A stretch of 64,000 bases of DNA. Origin: Excoecaria cochinchinensis. Lineage: Eukaryota > Streptophyta > Magnoliopsida > Malpighiales > Euphorbiaceae. The stretch is from NCBI GenBank assembly GCA_947683425.1, contig CANTUQ010000004.1:6300001-6364000 (forward strand), written 5' to 3'. This document shows positions 34,371 to 45,861 of the stretch, in pieces. Position 1 is the stretch's first letter. The number at the start of each line of letters is the position of its first letter. Below the pieces are notes generated by a model. That model saw only the letters and a program-made list of their open reading frames with translations, was not told the DNA's origin and ran no database searches. The position numbers and the translations under genes are program-made.

Positions 34371-37300
34371 TGTAACACCCCCATCGCCGTCCCCGTTGGA
34401 AGGACGCCGAGGACGTGCTACACGACGCTCACATATACCGTTATACACATGCACAATGCGGAATCATACATTCATACATAACATGCATACAGAAATATGG
34501 GTTAATTAAAAACTTACATTGACTTACCTTGCGGTACAGACTGAATATGCAATAACTCACGCACACGCAGGCACTAAGCTGAAGCATACACGGAAGCATA
34601 CATATGACCATTCAACGGAAGAAGGACATACTAACTATTACATTCCCAAAAGAAAACTCAAGATTAAAATATAATTAAATACATATACAATACTACAAAA
34701 TTACAAAAGCTGAAATACAGAAGCTGAACCAGATACAGAACTCCTAACTCCCACGTGGCCGACCATGCAGAAGCGCGACTCGAACAGAACCAAACCTGCC
34801 ACCTGCACGGAAAGGAAATCCGTGCTAAGCGATAAACGCTTAGTGGGGAGAACACACCAGAATATGGACGGCCATTCACAATGGTCGCCAAGGCATAACA
34901 CATTCAAATGGCAAATGCGGATATTCATAACATATAAATAATCAGACTTGCATATTAAAGGCATTCATTTCAATACTCACAATCGAACCATAACTTCATG
35001 TTCAGGATAGACTAAAACAAACATAATACAATACACATTACAAGCATCATCATGCTGAACCACATACTATATCTCATGTATAAACCTACATGGGTAGCAA
35101 ATATCAACATCTTACTGTGCAGAGTCACAAGAGCTTTACTCATGCAATTGACATAACTAAATACCCATGCATGAACTGACAACCAAACCATCATGTTAAG
35201 AATGCTAGCCATTTAACATACTTAGACATGCCAAACACATACACTAGTCAAATATCCAAAGGATAACATTTAGAGCTTCACAATACCGCTGCGCAACTCT
35301 AATATATATTAAGCATCATGCAAAAACACTCTGATAGCGGAGACTGAAGACGTAACCACTTAGTATTACATTCATATCATTATCATGCAGAAAGTACAAT
35401 AATCATCACATACTTACCATCACAGCTGCTTCGGTTCACATCCTAATATATATAACAAAACTATGCTGAAGTCATATACTTAAATACATCAATCAAATCA
35501 TTTCAAAGCAATCAGAAACTTATAACAAATCACATGACAAGTACGGATAATCATGTTAAATGTAAAGTCATGCTTACTTAAAACAGACATACATTCTGAA
35601 GCCCATAGTCACATTCATATGCATATAAACTGATTTCTGAAATCCTTATCAAGCTCAAACGGATATCACATTCGAAGGCTAAAACATAATCTATATAAGC
35701 GTGCTCATATAATAAAGCCATACAATCAGTATTTCCTAATCATATTCATTCAGAAAAATCCGATATACATTACATTAATATACTCATTCAGATAATCCAT
35801 TTATAGCCAAATCAGATCAGAGCAGTTCAGATAAACATTCAAAGAACACCTGCTGACTCTAGGTAGTGGATAACGAGTGTACAGACAGTACTTTCCGGGT
35901 ACGAGCCGATTACAGACAGTACGTTACGGGTACGAACCGATTAAACCATTATACTTTAACTTTCACAGATATTTTCACAAGGGACCTTAAACAAGATCCA
36001 ATACAGAAAAGGGTTCGCAAGGAACCAAACGGGGACCTGATCAGGGTCCAAATCGTTCAAAGGGCGCTGCAGCTACATAAGACTCTATTAGGCATGCCTA
36101 ACTATCCACTTACTTGACTCTAGCAAGTTATGCGTAACCCAATTTACATTTCGAATCGCACAATGCATATATAATCAGCATGCATAAACAGAGAACGACA
36201 GACATTTAAATATTTTCATAAAGTTGGTCACAAATCATACAATTCGCATTGCAAAACATATTACAGTCCATACATTTTAACATTAAACAATGTTCTAAAG
36301 CATGCCAAGAATCAGGTTAAGAAGCACTACCATGCCAATGGTTATCAATACAAAATTCTAATCATGCATTAGGTGAAGATACTAAGCATAAACCATGCAC
36401 AGTCCAAATTGCATTTAACATAACACAATGAGCTCCAAGGCTAAAGCATAACAATGTATTCCGACATCAGCCATAATATTCAAATAAGTCTGGCATAGCA
36501 GGATGCCAATCATACTTCATACAAGTCAAATACTGGAGCATGCAATAACTCAATTGATAACATCAGCACTATTCATCATTCTAAAGCATAACAGGAACAC
36601 ATGTTGAATCATATTATGCTAAAGACCAAGGACGCATCATCATAATCGAGGAAAGTTACAGCATAAACTTAAGCATAGCAAATTATCTTTAAAGAAGAAA
36701 CAGACTAAAATATGCATAGCATAATTCACATTAAGACAGAGCATGTTTGGGACTTAAACAATCGGAAAGTCAGTATTCATAATTCCTTCGCATTCAGAAT
36801 ATGACGTGAAATACATATCACAATAATAAGCATATTAAAGTCCAAACCATACTGTTAAAATCCCACAATCATACAACAGGATTACTATAATCCAAAACTG
36901 ATTCCAAAATACTACATATAACTTATCTTAGATAACATATTATTAATACCAAATAAATTGGAATAATCAGTCATGTCATCAAGATAATATAAAACACAGT
37001 AGAGGAAAATACCCTGAAAAGCTTTTGAAAACAATTTTATAAAAACTGGTCGCTTGGGGAAAGAAAAACAGAAGTAAAACAGAAGAGTCGGAAGACCTGA
37101 GCAACCTTCACGTCACGTGAAGGTTGCTCACGTCGCGTGAGCATAGCTCACGCCTAGTGAGCAAATGCTCACGTCGTGAGCATTGCTCACGTCGCGTGAG
37201 CATAGCTCACGCCTAGTGAGCAATTGCTCACGTCGTGAGCATAGCTCACGTAGCGTGAGCTTTGCTCACCTAGCGTGAGCATGGCTCACGTCACGTGAGC

Positions 37301-38472
37301 ATGGCTCACGTCACGTGAGCATAGCTCACGTAGCGTGAGCCGCTTGCTTCTTCTTCCCCCTAATCGCAAACTGCAGAATTCCTTCGTTTTCCAGAAATTC
37401 AATAGAAATCATTTCCAATCTAATTCACAACACCAACAAAACTCATATTACCTTTCAATCGATGTCCCAAACAGCATAAACAAGATCATTGCAACTTAAT
37501 TCAACAATTACATCAACCAAAATCATGCATAGACACATTTAATTCCTTCAAGAACATAAACCCTAACAAATAACAGTAACTTCAAAACCCAAACATAGTA
37601 CTTCCAATTTAATCCTACTCATGCGTTACTAACACATTTACTCACATACTCATGCATGTACACATTTCAAACATAACAAATTCCAAAAAATTAGATAGTG
37701 TAAACACATTTACAAGCTTAGTGAGAAGTAGGGCAGAGATAGGAACACAGAAACTCTTTAAACCTTGCATGCAATCAAAATACTCCCAAACCTGGAATGA
37801 AGATCCAAAAATCAAGCTTCAAAATCAATCCTCAATCCTTTCCTTGCCTTTACTTGCTTCTTCTTAACAATCCAAAACTTGCACAACAAAACCCACAATT
37901 ACTCTTCATAACCCTAATTGAAGATAAAACCAGGAAGATGAAGAAGAACAGGAACACAAGGAAACCTTAAACCAACTTACCTTTTCAAACAAAGAACAAT
38001 CCAAGCCAAATTCAACTCCAAGCCAAACGTGAAAGAAAGGAGAAGCAAAGAAAGGAGAAGAGAAGAGAAGAGAAAGCGTGAGATGAGGGAGACGGGAAAG
38101 CCAAACCAAAAATCTGTGTTTTTCCCTCTCTCTTCCTCTTACTTCTTCTTCTATTCTTCATTCAATGCCCACCTAATAATCCACTTGGCAGCTCCCTGAT
38201 GGACCACAAAATCCATTTACACTTTCCAAACCAAAGCACCATACCCTCACATGCACCCAAACCTTTTATTAATAAATATCTTGTCTTAATGCTCTTTAGT
38301 CCTTAGACAATTACACTTCACTCACTTACACAATTCTTTCCGTACAAACTTAATTATCTCTTCAATTAGGTCCTTAACACTCCAAATTTCTCAAACACAA
38401 AATTACCGAAATACCCCTTTCGATCCCGACTTAGCATGCACAATCCGACCAGGGCTATTTTGGGGTGTGAAA
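34371..38472 (-). repeat. Array LTR 2
   Basis: 4,102 bp, same layout as LTR 1. The palindrome cassette is at 37096-37341 (246 bp), 20 bases longer than in LTR 1 because a 20-base unit (CATGGCTCACGTCACGTGAG) is doubled. Confidence 0.92.
37096..37341 (-). repeat. Palindrome cassette, array LTR 2
   Basis: 246 bp. It is identical in plan to the LTR 1 copy except for one extra 20-base unit at about 37280-37320. Confidence 0.88.
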
Positions 38473-38629
38473 ACTCTTCCCTCCTAAAAGAATTTCGTCC
38501 TCGAAATTCACAGTGAAACACTTACATCCACACAACCCAAACAAACAAAACTTACTTAGACAAAAGCTTGCAACGTAACTTACTAGAAGAACCTGCAGTC
38601 TCCTTCGAATCCTTGCTAGACACTACAAA

Positions 38630-39133
38630 CTATGTAGGCACTCGAGAAGATCTGAGCAGATCCTCCACTTCCTTTCTAGCTTGCCCAGCTAGACTCTCAC
38701 TCATCTTTTTAGGGCAACCGGCAATCTGGTGTTCCATACTGCCACACCTAAAATAAGCACCTGAGAGCTTCCAACATGGGCCCCGATGTCGCTTCTGACA
38801 GTGCTGACATAAAAGTGATACCCACTTCCTACACTTGATCCCATGTTGCTTCTGACATTGTTGATACACTGAAGGTTCTCGAACCCTCTTCCCTGCTGAC
38901 ACTTCACTAACCGATCCTTTTCTCTTCTGAGGAACATGCCGCAAAACTTCTTGAGAAGCACGAGGAGCAGTCAATCTATCCAAAATCCGAATCAATCCTT
39001 GTACTATTGTCCTATCATCAGAAACACGACCAGAATCTTCAACTGGAAAACGCTCGGAAACATCCAGATCAGCACTAATTCGATTCATACTTTCCGTTGT
39101 CTCGGCCACATTCTCACTAGGATCAGACTCCAT
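38630..39133 (-). CDS. gag: Short Gag without capsid domain, copy 2
   Basis: Same 167-codon frame as copy 1 with only a handful of substitutions (for example VAETTESMN for VGETTESVN, and Q for R in YQQCQKQ). The frame, start, stop and lost cysteine are shared. Near identity points to duplication together with the flanking LTRs rather than long selection on two copies. Confidence 0.8.
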   Translation of the reverse strand: MESDPSENVAETTESMNRISADLDVSERFPVEDSGRVSDDRTIVQGLIRILDRLTAPRASQEVLRHVPQKRKGSVSEVSAGKRVREPSVYQQCQKQHGIKCRKWVSLLCQHCQKRHRGPCWKLSGAYFRCGSMEHQIAGCPKKMSESLAGQARKEVEDLLRSSRVPT

Positions 39134-39261
39134 CTAGACATGACACAAAACAAGACGCATCTGCAGTAGGCCACGACACAAAACCGACTCTCATGCAAAG
39201 ACTCAACACAAAACAAACAACATACCCATAACCATCAAACCTGGGCTCTGATACCACTAAC

Positions 39262-42200
39262 TGTAACACCCCCATCGCCGTCCCCATTGGAAGGACGCCG
39301 ACGGACGTGCTACACGACGCTCACATATACCGTTATACACATGCACAATGCGGAATCATACATTCATACATAACATGCATACAGAAATATGGGTTAATTA
39401 AAAACTTACATTGACTTACCTTGCGGTACAGACTGAATATGCAATAACTCACGCACACGCAGGCACTAAGCTGAAGCATACACGGAAGCATACATATGAC
39501 CATTCAACGGAAGAAGGACATACTAACTATTACATTCCCAAAAGAAAACTCAAGATTAAAACATAATTAAATACATATACAATACTACAAAATTACAAAA
39601 GCTGAAATACAGAAGCTGAACCAGATACAGAACTCCTAACTCCCACGTGGCCGACCATGCAGAAGCGCGACTCGAACAGAACCAAACCTGCCACCTGCAC
39701 GGAAAGGAAATCCGTGCTAAGCGATAAACGCTTAGTGGGGAGAACACACCAGAATATGGACGGCCATTCACAATGGTCGCCAAGGCATAACACATTCAAA
39801 TGGCAAATGCGGATATTCATAACATATAAATAATCAGACTTGCATATTAAAGGCATTCATTTCAATACTCACAATCGAACCATAACTTCATGTTCAGGAT
39901 AGACTAAAACAGACATAATACAATACACATTACAAGCATCATCATGCTGAACCACATACTATATCTCATGTATAAACCTACATGGGTAGCAAATATCAAC
40001 ATCTTACTGTGCAGAGTCACAAGAGCTTTACTCATGCAATTGACATAACTAAATACCCATGCATGAACTGACAACCAAACCATCATGTTAAGAATGCTAG
40101 CCATTTAACATACTTAGACATGCCAAACACATACACTAGTCAAATATCCAAAGGATAACATTTAGAGCTTCACAATACCGCTGCGCAACTCTAATATATA
40201 TTAAGCATCATGCAAAAACACTCTGATAGCGGAGACTGAAGACGTAACCACTTAGTATTACATTCAATATCATTATCATGCAGAAAGTACAATAATCATC
40301 ACATACTTACCATCACAGCTGCTTCGGTTCACATGCTAATATATATAACAAAACTATGCTGAAGTCATATACTTAAATACATCAATCAAATCATTTCAAA
40401 GCAAGCAGAAACTTATAACAAATCACATGACAAGTACGGATAATCATGTTAAATGTAAAGTCATGCTTACTTAAAACAGACATACATTCTGAAGCCCATA
40501 GTCACATTCATATGCATATAAACTGATTTCTGAAATCCTTATCAAGCTCAAACGGATATCACATTCGAAGGCTAAAACATAATCTATATAAGCGTGCTCA
40601 TATAATAAAGCCATACAATCAGTATTTCCTAATCATATTCATTCAGAAAAATCCGATATACATTACATTAATATACTCATTCAGATAATCCATTTATAGC
40701 CAAATCAGATCAGAGCAGTTCAGATAAACATTCAAAGAACACCTGCTGACTCTAGGTAGTGGATAACGAGTGTACAGACAGTACTTTCCGGGTACGAGCC
40801 GATTACAGACAGTACGTTACGGGTACGAACCGATTAAACCATTATACTTTAACTTTCACAGATATTTTCACAAGGGACCTTAAACAAGATCCAATACAGA
40901 AAAGGGTTCGCAAGGAACCAAACGGGGACCTGATCAGGGTCCAAATCGTTCAAAGGGCGCTGCAGCTACAGAAGACTCTATTAGGCATGCCTAACTATCC
41001 ACTTACTTGACTCTAGCAGGTTATGCGTAACCCAATTTACATTTCGAATCGCACAATGCATATATAATCAGCATGCATAAACAGAGAACGACAGACATTT
41101 AAATATTTTCATAAAGTTGGTCACAAATCATACAATTCGCATTGCAAAACATATTACAGTCCATACATTTTAACATTAAACAATGTTCTAAAGCATGCCA
41201 AGAATCAGGTTAAGAAGCACTACCATGCCAATGGTTATCAATACAAAATCCTAATCATGCATTAGGTGAAGATACTAAGCATAAACCATGCACAGTCCAA
41301 ATTGCATTTAACATAACACAATGAGCTCCAAGGCTAAAGCATAACAATGTATTCCGACATCAGCCATAATATTCAAATAAGTCTGGCATAGCAGGATGCC
41401 AATCATACTTCATACAAGTCAAATACTGGAGCATGCAATAACTCAATTGATAACATCAGCACTATTCATCATTCTAAAGCATAACAGGAACACATGTTGA
41501 ATCATATTATGCTAAAGACCAAGGACGCATCATCATAATCGAGGAAAGTTACAGCATAAACTTAAGCATAGCAAATTATCTTTAAAGAAGAAACATACTA
41601 AAATATGCATAGCATAATTCACATTAAGACAGAGCATGTTTGGGACTTAAACAATCGGAAAGTCAGTATTCATAATTCCTTCGCATTCAGAATATGACGT
41701 GAAATACATATCACAATAATAAGCATATTAAAGTCCAAACCATACTGTTAAAATCCCACAATCATACAACAGGATTACTATAATCCAAAACTGATTCCAA
41801 AATACTACATATAACTTATCTTAGATAACATATTATTAATACCAAATAAATTGGAATAATCAGTCATGTCATCAAGATAATATAAAACACAGTAGAGGAA
41901 AATACCCTGAAAAGCTTTTGAAAACCATTTTATAAAAACTGGTCGCTTGGGGAAAGAAAAACAGAAGTAAAACAGAAGAGTCGGAAGACCTGAGCAACCT
42001 TCACGTCACGTGAAGGTTGCTCACGTCGCGTGAGCATAGCTCACGCCTAGTGAGCAAATGCTCACGTCGTGAGCATAGCTCACGCCGCGTGAGCATAGCT
42101 CACGCCTAGTGAGCAAATGCTCACGTCGTGAGCATAGCTCACGCCTAGTGAGCAAATGCTCACGTCGTGAGCATAGCTCACGCCTAGTGAGCAAATGCTC

Positions 42201-43482
42201 ACGTCGTGAGCATTGCTCACGTCGCGTGAGCATAGCTCACGCCTAGTGAGCAATTGCTCACGTCGTGAGCATAGCTCACGTAGCGTGAGCTTTGCTCACC
42301 TAGCGTGAGCATGGCTCACGTCACGTGAGCATAGCTCACGTAGCGTGAGCCGCTTGCTTCTTCTTCCCCCCAATCGCAAACTGCAGAATTCCTTCGTTTT
42401 CCAGAAATTCAATAGAAATCATTTCCAATCTAATTCACAACACCAACAAAACTCATATTACCTTTCAATCGATGTCCCAAACAGCATAAACAAGATCATT
42501 GCAACTTAATTCAACAATTACATCAACCAAAATCATGCATAGACACATTTAATTCCTTCAAGAACATAAACCCTAACAAATAACAGTAACTTCAAAACCC
42601 AAACACAGTACTTCCAATTTAATCCTACTCATGTGTTACTAACACATTTACTCACATACTCATGCATGTACACATTTCAAACATAACAAATTCCAAAAAA
42701 TTAGATAGTGTAAACACATTTACAAGCTTAGTGAGAAGTAGGGCAGAGATAGGAACACAGAAACTCTTTAAACCTTGCATGCAATCAAAATACTCCCAAA
42801 CCTGGAATGAAGATCCAAAAATCAAGCTTCAAAATCAATCCTCAATCCTTTCCTTGCCTTTACTTGCTTCTTCTTAACAATCCAAAACTTGCACAACAAA
42901 ACCCACAATTACTCTTCATAACCCTAATTGAAGATAAAACCAGGAAGATGAAGAAGAACAGGAACACAAGGAAACCTTAACCCAACTTACCTTTTCAAAC
43001 AAAGAACAATCCAAACCAAATTCAACTCCAAGCCAAACGTGAAAGAAAGGAGAAGCAAAGAAAGGAGAAGAGAAGAGAAGAGAAAGCGTGAGATGAGGGA
43101 GACGGGAAAGCCAAACAAAAAATCTGTGTTTTTCCCTCTCTCTTCCTCTTACTTCTTCTTCTATTCTTCATTCAATGCCCACCTAATAATCCACTTGGCA
43201 GCTCCCTGATGGACCACAAAATCCATTTACACTTTCCAAACCAAAGCACCATACCCTCACATGCACCCAAACCTTTCCTTAATAAATATCTTGTCTTAAT
43301 GCTCTTTAGTCCTTAGACAATTACACTTCACTCACTTACACAATTCTTTCCGTAGAAACTTAATTATCTCTTCAATTAGGTCCTTAACACTCCAAATTTC
43401 TCAAACACAAAATTACCAAAATACCCCTTTCGATCCCGACTTAGCATGCACAATCCGACCAGGGCTATTTTGGGGTGTGACA
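39262..43482 (-). repeat. Array LTR 3 (outer 5' LTR)
   Basis: 4,221 bp. It is longer than LTR 1 by 138 bp, nearly all in the palindrome cassette (41989-42351, 363 bp). It ends TGTCACACCCC against the target duplication ataca. Its stem-loop module is at 39695-39742. Confidence 0.92.
41989..42351 (-). repeat. Expanded palindrome cassette, array LTR 3
   Basis: 363 bp. Compared with LTR 1 it has one extra 20-base unit (CATAGCTCACGCCGCGTGAG) plus three extra copies of a 39-base unit, CATAGCTCACGCCTAGTGAG followed by CAAATGCTCACGTCGTGAG, in all 137 bases. Because 39 is a multiple of three, a spurious 70-codon frame (42021-42233) runs through it. Confidence 0.9.
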
Positions 43483-43487
43483 ATACA

Positions 43488-43507
43488 TGTATGTATTTAT
43501 TAAGAAA

Positions 43508-43546
<39 letters not shown>

Positions 43547-45856
43547 TTAATAAGTGATATTTATGAGTTGGTTTGACATTTATGAGAATAGTAAATATTG
43601 GATTAGCATTGACCATCTTCCCATTTCCCTTCTCACGTTGGATTGCTTGTGGCCTTTTGACTTTTCTTTCTTTTCCTTTGGTTTGCCATTTGCCATTGTT
43701 TTGCCTTTCTTCTTACTTTTGTTCCTTCTCTTCTTCATTTTAAATTGCTCCTTAAGATAATTCGATGGATTGGTTTGAAGAGAGCGGGTTAGGAAGTGAG
43801 CTTGGTCTCCTAAGAAGGTAAGTAACGTGATTTTTATAGTATTGGTCTTCTTCTTCTACTTGGTTCCAGTTTTTTATTTAATTTAAAGAGAAGAGTAACT
43901 CAAGTGTTTTGCCTGGTTTTGGTTCAAGCTGTAGCTAAGAGAGTAGATAAAGGCAAAGAAAAAGTTGGAGCTGAATAGAGCATAGAGTTCAAGCTTCCTA
44001 GAGGTAGGGATCGTGTGTGATATTAACTTTAATTCATTTTGGTTACTTGCGGTGTTTTCATAATATATATGTTTATATGTTATGATACATGTGTATATAT
44101 GTTTAAGAGCATGTGACTTGATCATTTGAGTGGGTGTTGATGTTGTTAGAAGGGTTACCATATAGTTGTGATAGTAGAGTTTAATTTTGACAAATTTTGT
44201 TTGATTTTCATCTGACCTCCGTGTAATGTTTTTGCCATAAGTAGAGTTTTCGACTTCTACATTGAGTGATTCTTGAACCATTAGAACCATGACTTCCATG
44301 CTTATAAAAGTTGTAGAAATGATCTTGAGAAAATTCTTGTTCTAAGACCTTGGAAATTTGCTACAACCGTAATGCCCCTGTTTAGGTGGGTTCCCTGGAA
44401 TAGTATGGCGTTTTTAGGTCACATCTTCTGATATAGATATCCAAACGACCTGAAATTTATACCGTTTGAAAGACAGCATCCGAAGAAACAATTGTTAAGA
44501 AGGATGTTTTGTTTGAAAATGTCGCTAAATATGTGTAAAATGTGTTTCAATTATAGACCTGTAGTCTGTCCTGACTCTATCTCAAATTTTGAGACAGAAT
44601 AGGTTTACACGGGGGTAAGGAATTCCTTACCGCCGTGTAAAACCATTTTGCCCCTTTTATACCCAATTTTCATGTCCCACATAGCGGTATGAAATGCCTT
44701 ACCACCGTGTAACCTCATTTTTCAGCCTAAGATGTACTTCTTCCTTCCCGAATCGAACCCGAACTTCACCGGAAGTTCTTACCACTTGTCCCACTTACAT
44801 TTAACATTATAAAAAGAGTATATGAGTGTTTTTCCAATTGATTTATATGTAAATGATACTATGGCATGAGAGTTTAATAATGGAATCAAATGTATTCATG
44901 CTTTTTAATTGTTGAACATGACCTGCCATGTGCTATTAATTATATACGCTTGAATCATGATATAATATTTGAGTAATTATAATGTACTTGATGGAGTTTA
45001 TAGAGTCTTTATGTTAAGCCTGAATGGTCATAGTAGTGGATAGATAAGCATGCTTATAAAGGGTTAGAGTGCAGCTGCTAGAGTTGGCCTTAATTGTGCC
45101 CAGAGTTTTGAATACCTTGTGTATTCAGTGAAGTTTGAGTTAATTCTCCACATGTAAGATACTGTAAACAGTATCCAGAGTTACCCATATCCACCATGAA
45201 AGGAATGCAGGCTTATTAATATTGTATAGTAAACATGGAAAGATTAAAAGTATTGCTCTGAATAAATGTACAGCACATGAGAATAATGTTTCAAGTACAT
45301 GACAGTTCTGTATACAAGTATATGTTTACAAGAATGTGGACACGTGATTATTGTTATGTGAAATGTGTGATTTATTTGTGACTTCAAAAAGAAGTCCTTT
45401 ACATTATTTTTCATCCCCACTAAGCGTTATCGCTTAGCACGGATGCTTATTTTCGTGTAGGTACAGGTTCGGACCAGTGAGAGCGTGCATCTGCAAGTCA
45501 GAGCCACTAGGAAGTTTTATTCATCTTTTTGTATAAGATAGGGATGGAGTTTATGATGTTTTGAGTAACATCATTATGTATAGAAGAGTTTAGTCATCAC
45601 GTGTAAAGTTTATTGTAGTATATGTACAGAATCGAATATGTAAAGCTAAATGACAATAGTTTTGTAATATGTTTATATATGTGTTTAATATTGATATAAA
45701 TGCATGTTGGGCCCGAGTGATAGTGTTATTTTTTTATTTTATTATTTCTGTATAGTTATGTATTTTTTATTATTGCTTCCGCGAGTGTATGTATTTGTAT
45801 CAGTACTTGAGTGCGTGGCGCCCCCATATCCTCCCAGGGGATGTAGGGGTGTTACA
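43488..45856 (+). repeat. 3' LTR of A, remainder
   Basis: It continues the A 3' LTR after the array. It has an (AT)n tract at 43511-43545 (longer than in the 5' LTR), donor-like AAG|GTAAGT (GT at 43818), a 38-base palindrome at 44604-44641, a second hairpin at 44678-44712, and a stem-loop module at 45414-45462 with CACGGA...TTCGTG and TAG|GT. It contains the unoccupied site of S3 at about 45793-45803. Confidence 0.9.
45414..45462 (+). promoter_or_regulatory. Two-stem-loop module of A, 3' copy
   Basis: CTAAGCG-TTAT-CGCTTAG (45420-45437), then CACGGA...TTCGTG and TAG|GT. The 5' copy at 19504-19551 has TCCGTG, so the 3' copy has one C-to-T change turning a G-C pair into a G-T pair. Confidence 0.7.
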
Positions 45857-45861
45857 GTAAT

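Larger units (their letters stand above)
29499..43482 (-). mobile_element. Tandem LTR-gag-LTR-gag-LTR array of a non-autonomous Tekay-like element
   Basis: Three LTRs (4,083, 4,102 and 4,221 bp) are separated by two 789-bp internal regions, all on the minus strand. One 5-bp target duplication, ataca, flanks the whole block (29494-29498, 43483-43487). Outer ends are TGTCACACCCC (at 43482) and GGGGTGTTACA (at 29499). Both inner LTR starts share TTTCACACC instead of TGTCACACC. The copies are almost identical by eye. A single insertion followed by unequal exchange between its LTRs explains this better than three insertions. The unoccupied site is visible in the A 5' LTR at 17587-17595. Confidence 0.92.
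17475..45856 (+). mobile_element. Element A: gag-only Tekay-like retrotransposon carrying three nested insertions
   Basis: Left LTR end TATAACACCCCAAAATG at 17475 (TG decayed to TA), right end GGGGTGTTACA at 45856, and target duplication gtaat at 17470-17474 and 45857-45861. Without its insertions A is about 6.3 kb: a 2.47-kb 5' LTR, primer site, gag of about 1.2 kb, polypurine tract, and a 2.49-kb 3' LTR. No protease, RT, RNase H or integrase is present. This matches the terminal-repeat-with-gag class of non-autonomous elements. Insertions are S3 (5' LTR), B (gag) and the 14-kb array (3' LTR). Confidence 0.88.

Noticed and set aside
42021..42233. 70-codon minus-strand ORF with a regular LLTRREL/CSRREH repeat
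   Set aside because: It is the translation of the 39-base palindrome unit, whose length happens to be a multiple of three. It exists only in the expanded LTR copy and has no counterpart in LTR 1 or 2.
41989..42351. CRISPR-like array of palindromic repeats
   Set aside because: Units are contiguous without unique spacers, vary in sequence, and sit inside a plant LTR. There is nothing bacterial in the window.
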